A DNA stretch of 64,000 nucleotides. Origin: Tanypteryx hageni. Lineage: Eukaryota; Arthropoda; Insecta; Odonata; Petaluridae. Where the stretch lies: positions 744,001 through 808,000 of the forward strand of contig CM054115.1 of the NCBI GenBank assembly GCA_028673005.1. The letters are read 5' to 3'. The translations under genes and the position numbers were made by a program. Positions 15,001 through 25,666 of this stretch are shown here, one piece after another; the stretch's first letter is position 1; the number at the start of each line of letters is the position of its first letter. Under the pieces are notes generated by a model. The model ran no database searches. It was given only the letters and a program-made list of their open reading frames with translations, and had not been told where the DNA came from.

Positions 15001-18000
15001 TAAAAATAATAGTTTAAAACAATCCCCAAATGTTGCAATTTTAAACATTTTACATTTTCTCCATTATGGGATACTAATGCTACACATTTGAGCCAAATTT
15101 TAAAGTTGTAGCACTTCTAGAAGTAAAATAATATTTTTCTAATTGTTTAAAATTGAAACATTTTTAACGGTTTTTGCAATATATATATGGAGAGATTGAA
15201 ATTTTTATTTGTGCAAATACACTGTTCTGTAAATAATTTGAAAATTGCAGCTTCCTAGCTCATCCCGTAGTACCTAAAAAATTATTAAACTTTAATGTTC
15301 AAATGGGGTTTAAAAAAAACCCTAAAATTCACAATTTTAAAATTTTCCATTTTTATAGTTGGTTATGAGAAAAGTCCTATAGTCTTGCAAAATTTCAGCT
15401 TCCTAAACTTATTAGATTGGTCTACACACTGGATTCCGTTTTCCCATGCTAACTTATGGGAGATATTCCGGGGTCTCTGGAGTCGAACCCAAGACACTGT
15501 AAGCAAAAGTGACAATAATTCCTAATAGATATTGCGACCATCTAGCAACACTGTTAATTTCATTTTTCTAGTTTACCGGCAAGTGCCCATAATTAATTTA
15601 CATAAATGGCGCAATGCTTTTCTTATGGGAAAAAACGCAACTTTCGAAATTTCTGGAGTCGAACTCATGTCACTTAGGTAAGAAGTCTCATTTTATCTGT
15701 AGGTTTCTCCATCATATCTACAAAAACTGAAACTTTGAGCTCTCTAGCTCTTGTAGTTTGGGCTGGACATTAGTATCCTCCTGTTATATGTTATATCCTC
15801 CTCTGTAAGAGTCGTCGATATATAATGATATATAAATATATATATAAATAAATAAAAATATATATATAAATGAAACAAACTATTAGACAATGAATAAATG
15901 AATAAATATATTATATACACACACACACCTATGGGTATGTTTTTTATGTATAAAATGAAAACAATTATATTACGACGAATTCCTTATCACTTACACAATT
16001 ATATATTGTATATTGTATTGTTATTGTATATTTTTGCAATTGATTTATGACTTTATCCAACATTGGAAGGAGTTTATTTCTGTTCTTTGTAAAGTCGAAA
16101 ATTTTCTCTCAGATTCTTAAAATATTTATTATTATGTAACCTATTTGGAATTTTTAGAAATATTACAGATATGGAGAAAATCATGTGGTGGCCACATCAG
16201 ATTTTTCTGATTAAGTTCAGAAAAATACAGATAAGTAAAAAATATAAGTATGCAGATAAATAAAAACTAACACTAATAAAAATCACGCTGGAAAAAATGG
16301 CGAACACAACATAACAGCGGTTTTTCCTTCTTTTTATGTTTATTATACACTTATATTAATTTTACAATAACAGGTACATTGTCCTGAAAGTTAAATCCAT
16401 ACAAAAAAACCCAAGCAAGGACTCGGGTGTTTGACACTCAGCGACCTGGATATCATTTGTAAAATAGGCGACGATGCTCAAGGGTTAAATGAAACATTTT
16501 TAATTTTTTAGTTAATTCAATTAGATTAAATACCGATTTGTACAAGTTAAAAAGTATATAAGAAACGTAATTTACTTTTCTTTAAATCAGTTCAGGTCCA
16601 AAGGTCGTAGGTCAATTCTTTCTAATTTTAATTTGCAAAAGAGTAAAAGCCTGTAAGTAAAAAAGTCGATTGTCACGTGTTATCCTATGGAAAATAGAAA
16701 TAATCTCTCGGAGTCCAACCAGGGTCTTTTTTTGGGATTTTATTTCGTAAATGGCTTTTACTATAAGAGACGAACATTCCTACCAAATTTCAATCTTCTA
16801 CCTACTCGGAAAAGTTGTAAAAAATAGCATTACAATCAGTCATAAATGAAGCTATTGCGGATGGAGTAAGAGAAATATATGGAGTATAGATTAAATTTTG
16901 TAGTTTAATTTTTGTAAAATTTTTGGATATTTGATTTTCTTTGTTTAAACTAATAAATTATTTCCTTGAATGATTGTACTGACCAACACATGTGATAAAG
17001 ATATGAAGCTTTGCATAGAGGCACCATTAGTGCTAGCGTCAGGCCCTGTTAGGTACCTACTCTACAAAATGTAATCTCATATTGAACCAACATAAACCAG
17101 ATGTGAAAATTATTTCACACACAATTTAATTGATTATCGGAATTAAACTGACAATCCTACTGTGTGTGCCATGTTATGCCTGATTAAATAATACCTTTAA
17201 TGAATTTAATAACACTTTATTAGGACATTCATTATATATAGACGTGCCTTACAGAGGAGGAGGAGGATAAAACACACTAGTAGAAGCTGCTTGCATACTG
17301 CAAGCATTTCATCTCACCTCGAAAAAACATTAATTTTTCAGAGAGATATTTCATTATGAGAAATATTACTTTAATTCTAAAGGTTTCTCCTCTGGAGTGG
17401 TTTTCGTTTTTTCCTTATGGAACAATAATGGAGTAAAACAATTTATAATTTTTGCAATTTTAAGAATATTAAACTTTTCCCACATAGAGTTAATATTAAT
17501 GCCACACATTTCTGCCATATTATAAATTTATAGTACAATCAGAATTGAAATAACATTTATCTAATTTTTAACGGCCAAAATAACAATTTTATGGATAAAT
17601 TGAAATGTTTATTCGTTTACATAGACTAAACTCTAATTAATTCAAAAATTTCAGCTCTCTAACTCGCCCCGTAGTATCTAAACATTTACCTATTTGTTTA
17701 AACTTGAAGAATTTTTAACTGCCAAACAAAATAAAACATCAAAATTTCTATAATCCCTATTTCGTTTTTTACAAATGCTATCTCTAAAAAAATTTCAGCT
17801 CCGTAGAACATTCGGAAATACATTAACCTAGAAAATTTGTTTAAAAAATTGCGATTTTTTAGCGGTCGCATTGTTGCACTTTTCCAAGATTTTCGTTTTT
17901 TCTAATCGGTTTTGCACAAAATCCTACCTAAGAAAAAATTTCGAATCTCCAGCTCTCCTGGAAGTGCCTAAACATTAGTATCCTCCTATATGTATGTTAT

Positions 18001-19004
18001 ATCCTCCTCCTCCGTAAGAAACGTCTATATACTAGTAGAAGGTGCTTGCATGCTGCAAGCATTTCATCTCACCTTGAAAAAACATTTATTTTTCAGACAG
18101 ATATTTCACAATTAAAATTATTCTATTAATTCTAAAGATTTCACCTCTGCAGCGATTTTCGTTTTTTCTACATGTAAAAATAATAGTTTAAAACAATCCC
18201 CAAATGTTGCAATTTTAAACATTTTACATTTTCTCCATTATGGGGTACTAATGCTACACATTTGAGCCAAATTTTAAAGTTGTAGCACTTCTAGAAGTAA
18301 AATAATATTTTTCTAATTGTTTAAAATTGAAACATTTTTAACGGTTTTTGCAATATATATATGGAGAGATTGAAATTTTTATTTGTGCAAATACACTGTT
18401 CTGTAAATAATTTGAAAATTGCAGCTTCCTAGCTCATCCCGTAGTACCAGAAAAATTATTAAACTTTAATGTTCAAATGGGGTTAAAAAAAACCCCTAAA
18501 ATTCACAATTTTAAAATTTTCCATTTTTATAGTTGGTTATGAGAAAAGTTCTATAATCTTGCAAAATTTCAGCTTCCTAAACTTATTAGATTGGTCTACA
18601 CACTGGATTCCGTTTTCGCATGCTAACTTATGGGAGATATTCCGGGGTCTCTGGAGTCGAACCCAAGACACTGTAAGCAAAAGTGACAATAATTCCTAAT
18701 AGATATTGCGACCATCTAGCAACACTGTTAATTTCATTTTTCTAGTTTACCGGCAAGTGCCCATAATTAATTTACATAAATGGCGCAATGCTTTTCTTAT
18801 GGGAAAAATCGCAACTTTCGAAATTTCTGGAGTCGAACTCATGTCACTTAGGTAAGAAGTCTCATTTTATCTGTAGGTTTCTCCATCATATCTACAAAAA
18901 CTGAAACTTTGAGCTCTCTAGCTCTTGTAGTTTGGGCTGGACATTAGTATCCTCCTGTTATATGTTATATCCTCCTCTGTAAGAGTCGTCGATATATAAT
19001 GATA
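1..19004. repeat. Satellite array, 3174-bp unit, six copies
   Basis: The same sequence recurs every 3174 bp, with unit starts at 1, 3175, 6349, 9523, 12697 and 15871. The last unit stops about 40 bp short, at 19004. The window opens inside the array, so more copies may lie to the left. Copies differ by only a few substitutions, for example C/T near 1208, 4381, 7555, 10730, 13902 and 17077, so homogenisation or amplification is recent. The unit has two parts. Phase 1-1345 is AT-rich backbone, and phase 180-340 of it also occurs at 45241-45410. Phase about 1350-3134 is a composite mobile-element-like block. The short reading frames in each unit (76 and 60 codons) look like chance: low-complexity, not initiated in any recognisable context, and related to nothing I know. 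Confidence 0.5.
1350..3134. mobile_element. Composite mobile-element-like block inside each satellite unit (first copy shown)
   Basis: The block begins with a TTATATATAGACG motif followed by a CTTACAGAGGAGG motif, and ends with the same motifs inverted (CCTCCTCTGTAAGAGTCG, then CGATATATAATGATA). It contains two related modules in direct orientation. Each starts with a CTAGTAGAAG motif and a TGCTTGCA-TGCAAGCA hairpin (near 1409-1438 and 2163-2190) and ends near a CATTAGTATCCTCCT motif (near 2105 and 3073). A stand-alone relative lies at 49105-50930, and single inverted modules lie at 19005, 45406 and 63586, so this is a dispersed family captured by the satellite. No protein-coding capacity is visible, so it would be non-autonomous. 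Equivalent blocks recur every 3174 bp. Confidence 0.5.
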
Positions 19005-19735
19005 GGAGGATACTTTTGTTTACGCACTTCCAGATGAGCTGGAGATTAGAAAGTTTTTTCTTAGGTAGGATTTTGTGCAAAACCGACTAGAAAAAACAAA
19101 AATCTTGAAAAAGTGCAACAAAGTGACCGATCAAATTTCGCAATTGTTTTAACAATATTTCGAGGTTAATGTATTTCCGAATGTGCTACGGAGATTTTAG
19201 AGGTAGGATTTGTAAAAAAAAAACGAAATCGGGATTATAGAAATTTAGATATTTTAATTTGTTTGGCAGTTTAAAATTCTTAAAGTTTAAACATATAGGT
19301 AAATGTATAGACACGGCGAGTTAGGGAGCTGAAATTTTAAAATTATTTAGAGTTTAGTCTATATAAACGAATAAACATTTTAATGTATCCATGAAATTCT
19401 TATTGCGGCCGTTAAAAATTATTTAAATTTAAACAATTAGATAAATGCTATTTCACTTCTAAATATGCCACAAATTTAAAATTTGCCAGAAATGCGTAGC
19501 ATTAGTACGCCATTATGGAGAAAGTATAAAATTCTTAAAATGCAAAGTTTGGGGATTGTTTTAATCTATTATTTTTATATAAGGGAAAAACGAAAATTGC
19601 TGCGGAGGTGAAATTTCTAGAATTGAAAAAAATATTTGTAATGATGAAATATGTATCTGAAAAATGTATGGTTTTGAAGGTGAGATGATTTGCTTGCAGA
19701 ATGCAAGCACCTTCTACTAGCCTTTAATATTTTTA
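19005..19735 (-). repeat. Inverted single module of the satellite-associated element
   Basis: Directly after the last satellite unit the sequence runs as a diverged reverse complement of one module. It begins with AGGAGGATACT, passes the ACTTCCAGATGAGCTGGAGA motif and ends with GCTTGCAGAATGCAAGC and CCTTCTACTAG. It is much more diverged from the array copies than they are from one another. It therefore predates the amplification or comes from another family member. The junction with the array makes an imperfect inverted arrangement. Confidence 0.5.
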
Positions 19736-20034
19736 ACGGTATCACACTCAGAGCATTGTTAAATGCCAATATTGTCCTTTACCGAAGTGCTGATAACTTC
19801 AATCAATTAGTAGCTGAGTTTTGAAATGTTTTGAGGTATTTGTGATGGATTTTAGCGCAATTTCAACTTTTGAACAATTAAAAAAATATGTCAGAGAGTG
19901 CATTGCACCCACCGACCGTGCTTGCGTAATATTCCTTTAAATATTAAATGCGTATATAAACCAATTGGCAGTTATATTCGTTATTCTTTTAGTCCGCATA
20001 ATTGGTTGGTATTTTTGTTACATAATGTTTATTG
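19736..20034. other. AT-rich spacer, nothing recognised
   Basis: This is AT-rich DNA without a convincing reading frame, terminal repeat or RNA motif. A 115-codon frame that starts here (19898) runs into the family B repeat and looks accidental. Confidence 0.5.
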
Positions 20035-20540
20035 TTTTTACTTTCTCCATATACGCAGTACAGGGGAAAGTATTGTATTTATGAAAAAAATCGACTTCGA
20101 GATTTCAACGGAAATACACGTTTTGAGGTCCTCTGAACACGTTTTGACCATTTTCTCGATGATGTCTGTGTGCGTGTTACTGTGTGTATGTGATAGCTTT
20201 TTGTGGGTGCTTAAAAACTATTACTCGGGTCAAAACGAAATTTGATATTTAACATTTTTATAAAAGTCGCAAGAAATGATTAGTTTTTGGTAAACATCGG
20301 TCAACCGGAAGTGGATGTTTACTCTTGTCACTTATCCGTTATTTTTAAATATTTGCTTTAATATGGGGTAAATGTAAAATTATACTGGAATAAAAGTTGT
20401 AGAAAATGTAATTTTCGACAAAGTTTGTTTGAAACATTTTTTCCATATGATGCATTGATTAAGAGATATCTTATATTTTTAGCTTCCACCACCACGTCAC
20501 CTGACGACTATTGTTAACAATTGACGCTTACTGTCCGCGT
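20035..20540 (+). repeat. Dispersed repeat 'family B', copy 1
   Basis: It starts with TACTTTCTCCATATACG and shares about 500 bp of diverged sequence with 44704-45205 and 47021-47560. Shared landmarks are ACGTTTTGAGGTCC, TTTTGACCATTTTCTCGATG, TATGTGATAG, ACCGGAAGTG, CACTTATC, AAGAGATATCTTATATTTTT and TTGTTAACAATTGACGCTTA. No coding capacity is conserved between copies. The family is unnamed here; it is probably a non-autonomous element. Confidence 0.5.
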
Positions 20541-21039
20541 CAAAAAGACGTGCATCTCAACTTTGACGCGCGATAATTTGCGCTACGTTTATTGGAAAGA
20601 ACATACAAAAATATGATTTTAAGCTGGCATGTCACCCACCACTCAAACAGATTAAATCTGTTCCAAATGAAAGTTGAAGAAGCACGCAAGAGTGGAAATT
20701 TACAGAAAGATATACCTTATGTTAGTATAATGCACAATTTGCATTTACTGAAGGCTGCAAAGATGTGAGATTGTATGCTCATAAGTGTATACGAGAGAAA
20801 GACTACGGTGAAAAATTGAAAATTTACAGTGAAAGCAATTTTTAAAACAAACTCATACACTGCACAAACCTCAAGACTTTTTTAGAGATAATCAATTAAA
20901 ATATACCAAGTTTACAGAATAAATTTGTTTCACAAAAGGGACTTGATATCTCAAACAAATGTCTGATGGTTTGTGCATCTCACGACAACGACAGGGACCA
21001 AACAGACTAAATTCGAACACAGACATGCACTTCACTCAA
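20541..21039. other. AT-rich spacer, nothing recognised
   Basis: Unique-looking AT-rich sequence between the family B copy and the polypurine tract. No gene, terminal repeat or RNA structure was recognised. Confidence 0.5.
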
Positions 21040-23860
21040 TCACAAAATATATGAAGTTTACGAAAGGAGAAGGATAGGAAGAGAGAAGGCGAAAGTGTGG
21101 GTGAAGGAGAAGTAGAGTAAATGAGAAGAAGAGGGAGGGAGAAGGAGAGCGGGAGAGAACGAGAGAGAATGAGCAAGAAGGGGTGAAAAGATGGAGAGAG
21201 GAGAGGAAGGGAGAAGTAGAGGGAGGGAGGAGAGGGAGGGAGAAGGAGAAAGAGGGGTGAACATGATGGAAGGAGAAGGAGAGAATGGGAGGAGGAGAGG
21301 GAGGGGTAAGGAGATGGAAGTAGAAGGAGTGGAAGGGAGAAGGAGTGGGAAGGAGAAGTAGAGGGAGGGAGAAGGAGAGGGATGGAGGAGATAGAGGTAG
21401 TGAAGAAGATGGAGGGAGAAGGAGAAATAGATGATAAAGGAGATGTAGGGAGAAGGAGAGTAAGGAAGAAGGTGAAAGAGGGGTAAAAGGAAATGGAGGG
21501 AGAAGGAGAGGAAGGGAGTAGGAGAGGGAGGGAGGAGAAAGAGGTAGTGAAGAAGATGGAGGGAGGCAGAGAGAAAGGGAGAAGGAGAAATAGATGATAA
21601 AGGAGATGTAGGGAGAAGGAGAAAAAGGGAGAAGGAGAGGGAGGGAGAAGGAGAAAGAGGTGGTGAAAGAAATGGAGGGAGAAGAGAGGAAGGGAGACGG
21701 AAAGTGAGGGATAAGGAGAGAGAGGGACTTTAAGAGGGGGTGAAGGAGATGGAGGGAGATGGAGAGGAAGGAAGAAGGGGAGGGAGGGAGAAGTAGAAAA
21801 AGTTAGTAAAGGAAATGGAGGGAGAAGGAAAGGGAGGTAGAAAAAGGAGGGAGAAGGAGAAAAAGGGATTAAAGGAGATGGGCGGAGAAGGAGAGGAAGA
21901 GAGAAGGAGAAAGAGGGGGGGAAAAGATGAAGGTAGAAGGAGAGGAAGGTAGAAGGAGAGAGAGGGAGGGAGGAGAGGAAAGGTGAAGGAGAATGAGGGG
22001 GTGATTGAGATAGAAAGAAAAGAGAGGAAGGAGACGGAGAGGGAGGTAGAAGGAGAGGGAGGGAGACGAAGATAGAGGGGGAAGGAGTAAGAGGGGGTAA
22101 AGGAGATAGAGATAGAATGAGAGGAATGGAGAAGGTGGGGGAGGGAGAAGCAGAGGGAAGGAGAAGCAAAAGGAGGGTGTGAAGGAAAAGGGAGGGAGAG
22201 AGGGAGAGTGAGCGAGAGAGAGGGATGGAGGTATAGATGGAGGAAGAGAGGGAGGGAGAGAGAGGGAGAAGGAGAAAGTGAAGGAGAGAGAAGAAGAAAT
22301 GAGGGAGGGAGAGGAGCAGGGAGAGTGAGGGAGGAAGAGCGGAAGGGATGAGAGGGAAGCAGAAGGAAAAATAGGGGGTAAAAGAGATTGAATGAGAAGG
22401 AGAGGGAAGGTGAGGGAGAAACGTTGGTGAATGAGATGGAGGGAGAAGGAGAGGAAGTGAGGAGGGGGAAGGAGTAGCTTAAAGGAGGGGGTGAATGAGA
22501 ATCGGAGGGAGAGAGCGAGAGGGATAGAGAGAGAGCGGAGAGAGTGAGAGAGGGAGGGAGAGAGGGAAAGACAGAGGGAGGGAGAGGTTAGGAAGGAGTA
22601 GGAGAGAGGGAGGGAGAGAAAGGGAGGAAGAGAGGGAGGGAGAGAAAAGGATGTAAAATAGAAAGAGTGTGAGGAAGAGAGAGGCAGGGCGATAGAGAAA
22701 GGGAGGTAGAGAGAGGGAGGCGAGAGGGAGGGAGAGGAGGAGCGAGAGAGAGGGAGCAAGAAAGGAAGGGAGAGAGAGGGAAAAGGTGCGGGAGGAGGGG
22801 AGAAGGAGTGGGAAGAAGAAGAACAAAGAGGGAGTGAAGGAGATGGAGGGAGAAGGAGAGGAAGGGAAATGGATAGGGAGGGTGAAGGGGAGGGAGGGAG
22901 GAGATGTAGGGAGAAGGAGAAAGAGGGAGTGAAGGAAATGGAAGGAGACGGAGAGGAAGGGAGAAGTAGAGGGAGGGAGAAAGAAAAAGAGGGGGTAAAG
23001 GAGATGGAGGTACAAGGGGAGGAAGGTAGAAGGAGAAAGAGGGGGTGAAGGAGATGGAGGGAGGAGAGGAAGGGAGGGAGAAGGATAGGAAGGGAGAAGG
23101 AGAGGTAGGGAGAAGGAGAGGGAAGGAGAAGGAGAGGAAGGGAGAAGGAGAGGAAGGGATTGAAGGAGATGGAGGGAGAAGGAGGGAGATGGGGAGGGAG
23201 TGAGAAGGAGAAGGAGGGAGATGGAGAGGGAGGGAGAAGGATAGGAAGGGATAAGGAGAAAGAGAGGGAGGGAGAAGGAGAGGGAGGAAAAAGGAGAGGA
23301 AGGGAGAAGGAGAGGGAAGGAGAAGAAGAGGAAATGAGAAGGAGAGGGAGGGAGGAGGATAAGATGGGAGTAGGAGAGGGAGGGGGAAAGAGACGTAGGG
23401 AGAAGGAGAGGAAGGGAGAAGTATAGGAAGGGAGAAGGAGAGGGAGGGAGAAGGATAAAGTGGGGTAAAGAGATGGAAGGTGAAGGAGAGGGAAGGAGAC
23501 GGAGAAAGAATGGTAAAGGAGTTGGAGGGAGAAGGAGAGGAAGGGAGGAGGGGGAGGGAGAAGCAGAAAGGAGGGGGTGAATGAGAAACGGAGATAGAGA
23601 GGGAGAGAGATAGAGTGAGAGAGGGAAAGAGAGAAGGAGGGAGAGGCAAGGAGGGAGTATGAGAGTGGGAGGGAGAGAGAGGGAGGAAGAGAGGGAGTGA
23701 GAGGGAGGCATGTAATATAGAGAGATTGTGAGGAAGAGAGGGAGGGAGAAAGAGGGAGAAGGAGAAAGGGAGGTAGAGAGAGGGAGGAGAGAGGGAGGGA
23801 GAGGAGGAGGGAGAGAGAGGGAGAAATAGGAATGGAGAGAGAGCGAGTTCGCTACTCGGC
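21040..23860 (+). repeat. 2.8-kb polypurine (GGAGAAGGAGAG)n minisatellite tract
   Basis: The + strand is almost entirely A and G, built from imperfect GGAGAAGGAGAGGGAGG-type short repeats. Rare pyrimidine-bearing landmarks recur, which suggests a higher-order period of about 1.06-1.09 kb: a GATGTAAAATAGA-like segment near 22648 matches one near 23707, and a GGGGGTGAATGAGAA segment near 22483 matches one near 23572. Long open frames on the - strand give only Ser/Pro/Leu/Phe-rich translations in several overlapping frames, as polypyrimidine DNA does, and are not genes. Such mirror-like purine tracts can form triplex (H-DNA) structures in vitro; that is general knowledge, not shown here. Confidence 0.5.
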
Positions 23861-23889
23861 ACCGCTGTCAGCTCACCATTTGGTTAAAC

Positions 23890-24599
23890 ATGGAGCATGC
23901 GAAGAAGATGCTGTTAATACCCTCCGAAGCGGTCGACCGTTTCAAGCAAAGAAATGAAAATTCTCAAATATCGCGCTTGGATGATGAAATGAGGAAAATA
24001 TCGAACGAAAGAGGTATGTCAGATCAGGAGAAGTGGGCAAAATATAGAGAAATTCTACACAAGTATTTAAACTTGAGGAGAAAGAGAAAAGGCCGTTATA
24101 CATAGCAATAATGCAGGCTGGAGACGAGAAAAACCCCGATACCGATGAAATACACTCGCTCGATAACGTCGGTAATAAGAATGGGGAAAGAGGCACTTTC
24201 GCAGACAATGAAATCTCAAAGTCCGTCCCACAAACTTTCCGAAGAAAAGCGCAATCGCCGTATGATCAGCTTTTACGCAGCGATATTGTTTTTTGGGATG
24301 ATCGCGGCGTTGTAAAAGTTCGCGGACAAGTCCTGCCACACTCAATCATAACAGATTTACTCAACGATGCCGTACGGCCGCGCAAACACACCAATCCCGA
24401 AGGATGGGAAACATTTTGCACCGTTTTACAAGAGTTAAATATTCCTCGGGAATATATAGGTAACAGACGTAGGTGGTCTGTCATTCGACAAGGAACATCC
24501 AACACGTCTAAGCAGGAGGCACCGCCTTCTCGCACGAGAAAAGCGCAATTTCGGTATTCGCCTTACAAGATACGAGGGTGGACAAAGTTTCGTCTATAA
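23890..24599 (+). pseudogene. Maverick-associated protein of unknown function, frameshifted
   Basis: The first frame (ATG at 23890) encodes 71 residues opening with a KKMLLIPSEAVDRF segment. A charged helical region follows (DQEKWAKYREILHKYL) and ends in a basic tail. The second frame, from 24111, carries a QSPYDQLLRSDIVFW segment and a GWETFCTVLQELNIPREYIGNRRRW segment. I recall this two-part arrangement, an N-terminal coiled helix and a C-terminal NPxGWxxF...NVPxxFIGNxxRW motif, from proteins next to F54H12.2-like genes in animal Maverick elements. A frameshift between 24105 and about 24117 separates the halves. The stop at 24597-24599 overlaps an ATG of the integrase frame. No function is assigned. 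Its position suggests a virion or DNA-handling role, which is inference. Confidence 0.5.
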
Positions 24600-25666
24600 T
24601 GAACATCGCCGACGCGTATTTTAACCCGGCTAATCCTGCAGGGTTCGCCGGTGCGCGAGCTCTAGCGAGCGAAATGCGTGGAAAATATTCAACGAAAGAA
24701 GTTGAAAATTGGCTAGAAGGAAAAGAAACTTATAAGCTTCATAAACAGATAGGCAGATAATTTGAGAGGAATCGATATTTTGTGACCACGAAAGATGAAC
24801 TTTGGCAGGCCGACCTCAACGATATGCGCTCTTTGAAAAAGTGTAACGATGGGTATAATTACCTACTCACTGTAATCGACGTCTTCGGTAAATATGCGTG
24901 GGGAATACCTTTGAAGAGCGAAACGGGGTCGCACGCGAAGGAGGTTTTCCAACAAATTTTCCGCAAAAGTAATCGTAAACCGTTGCACCTCCAAACAGAC
25001 GAGGGAACAGAATTCACGTCACGATTAGTGCGAAAGTTTTTCGAGGACAGCGATATAAATTACTATGCAACGCAAAACCCTGACGTGAAAGCAAGTGTCG
25101 TGGAACGTTTTAATCGAATTCTTAAAACACGAATGTGGCGTTTTTTCACGCGGTTTAATACTCGACGTTACCCGGACGTCGTATCAAAATTACTACACGG
25201 GTATAATCACGCAACCCACACCTCTATTAAAATGGCGCCTTCAGACGTCGATGATAAAAATATTTACGAAGTTTGGAAGAACTTGTACGGCTTTAAGGGG
25301 AAAACAAAATTGAAGGCATCGCGATACGGTGTTGGAGATTTGGTGAGAATCGGCAGAACAAAATCTACATTCGATAAAGGATATAAAAATAATTGGTCTG
25401 AAGAACTGTTTAAAACAAAAAAGGTTATAAGGAGATTGGCTGTCGTCTATATCATCGAAGATCTTCGTGGCGATGAAATCGAAGGAACGTTTTACGAGAC
25501 CGAATTGCAGCGCGTCCGTGTCTCATCTTCACACGAATACAAAATAGATAAAATTATCGCTTACAGAGGGAAAGGAGCCAGAAAAGAAGCACTCGTCAAG
25601 TGCGAAGGATATCCTGAAAGCTTTAATTCCTGCGTTAAAATTAAGGATATAAAAGAGCTAAGATGA
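24578..25666 (+). pseudogene. Maverick integrase (DD35E, C-terminal chromodomain), one premature stop
   Basis: One reading frame of 363 codons is broken only by a TAA at 24758-24760. The catalytic core shows WQADL (Asp, residue 79 from the ATG at 24578), LQTDEGTEF (Asp 141) and VVERFNRILK (Glu 176). The second Asp and the Glu are 35 apart, as in retroviral-type integrases. Residues about 320-358 resemble a chromodomain (YKIDKIIAYRG, LVKCEGYPESFNS). The N-terminal part (ADAYFNPANPAGFAG, then WLEGKETYKLHK) fits the helical zinc-binding-region spacer of Polinton integrases. An alternative ATG at 24599 overlaps the upstream stop. The stop codon TGA at 25664-25666 overlaps the next gene's ATG. The enzyme would insert element DNA into the host genome; this copy is probably inactive. 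Confidence 0.5.

Noticed and set aside
2599..15926. 76-codon (+) and 60-codon (-) frames repeated in each satellite unit
   Set aside because: They recur only because the unit recurs. The - strand frame is derived from (TA/TAA)-rich DNA and the + frame crosses a B-box-like segment; neither has coding character or a known relative.
1..19004. CRISPR-like or ribosomal DNA tandem array
   Set aside because: Unit length and content (3174 bp, AT-rich, no rRNA motifs, no short direct repeats with unique spacers) do not fit either.
19898..20245. 115-codon frame as a gene
   Set aside because: Most of it is family B repeat, and the frame is broken in the other two copies.
21036..23862. Very long overlapping open frames (up to about 420 codons) on the - strand
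   Set aside because: They are polypyrimidine DNA read in several frames at once and give only Ser/Pro/Leu/Phe repeats. No stop codons arise because stops need an A after T, which is rare there.
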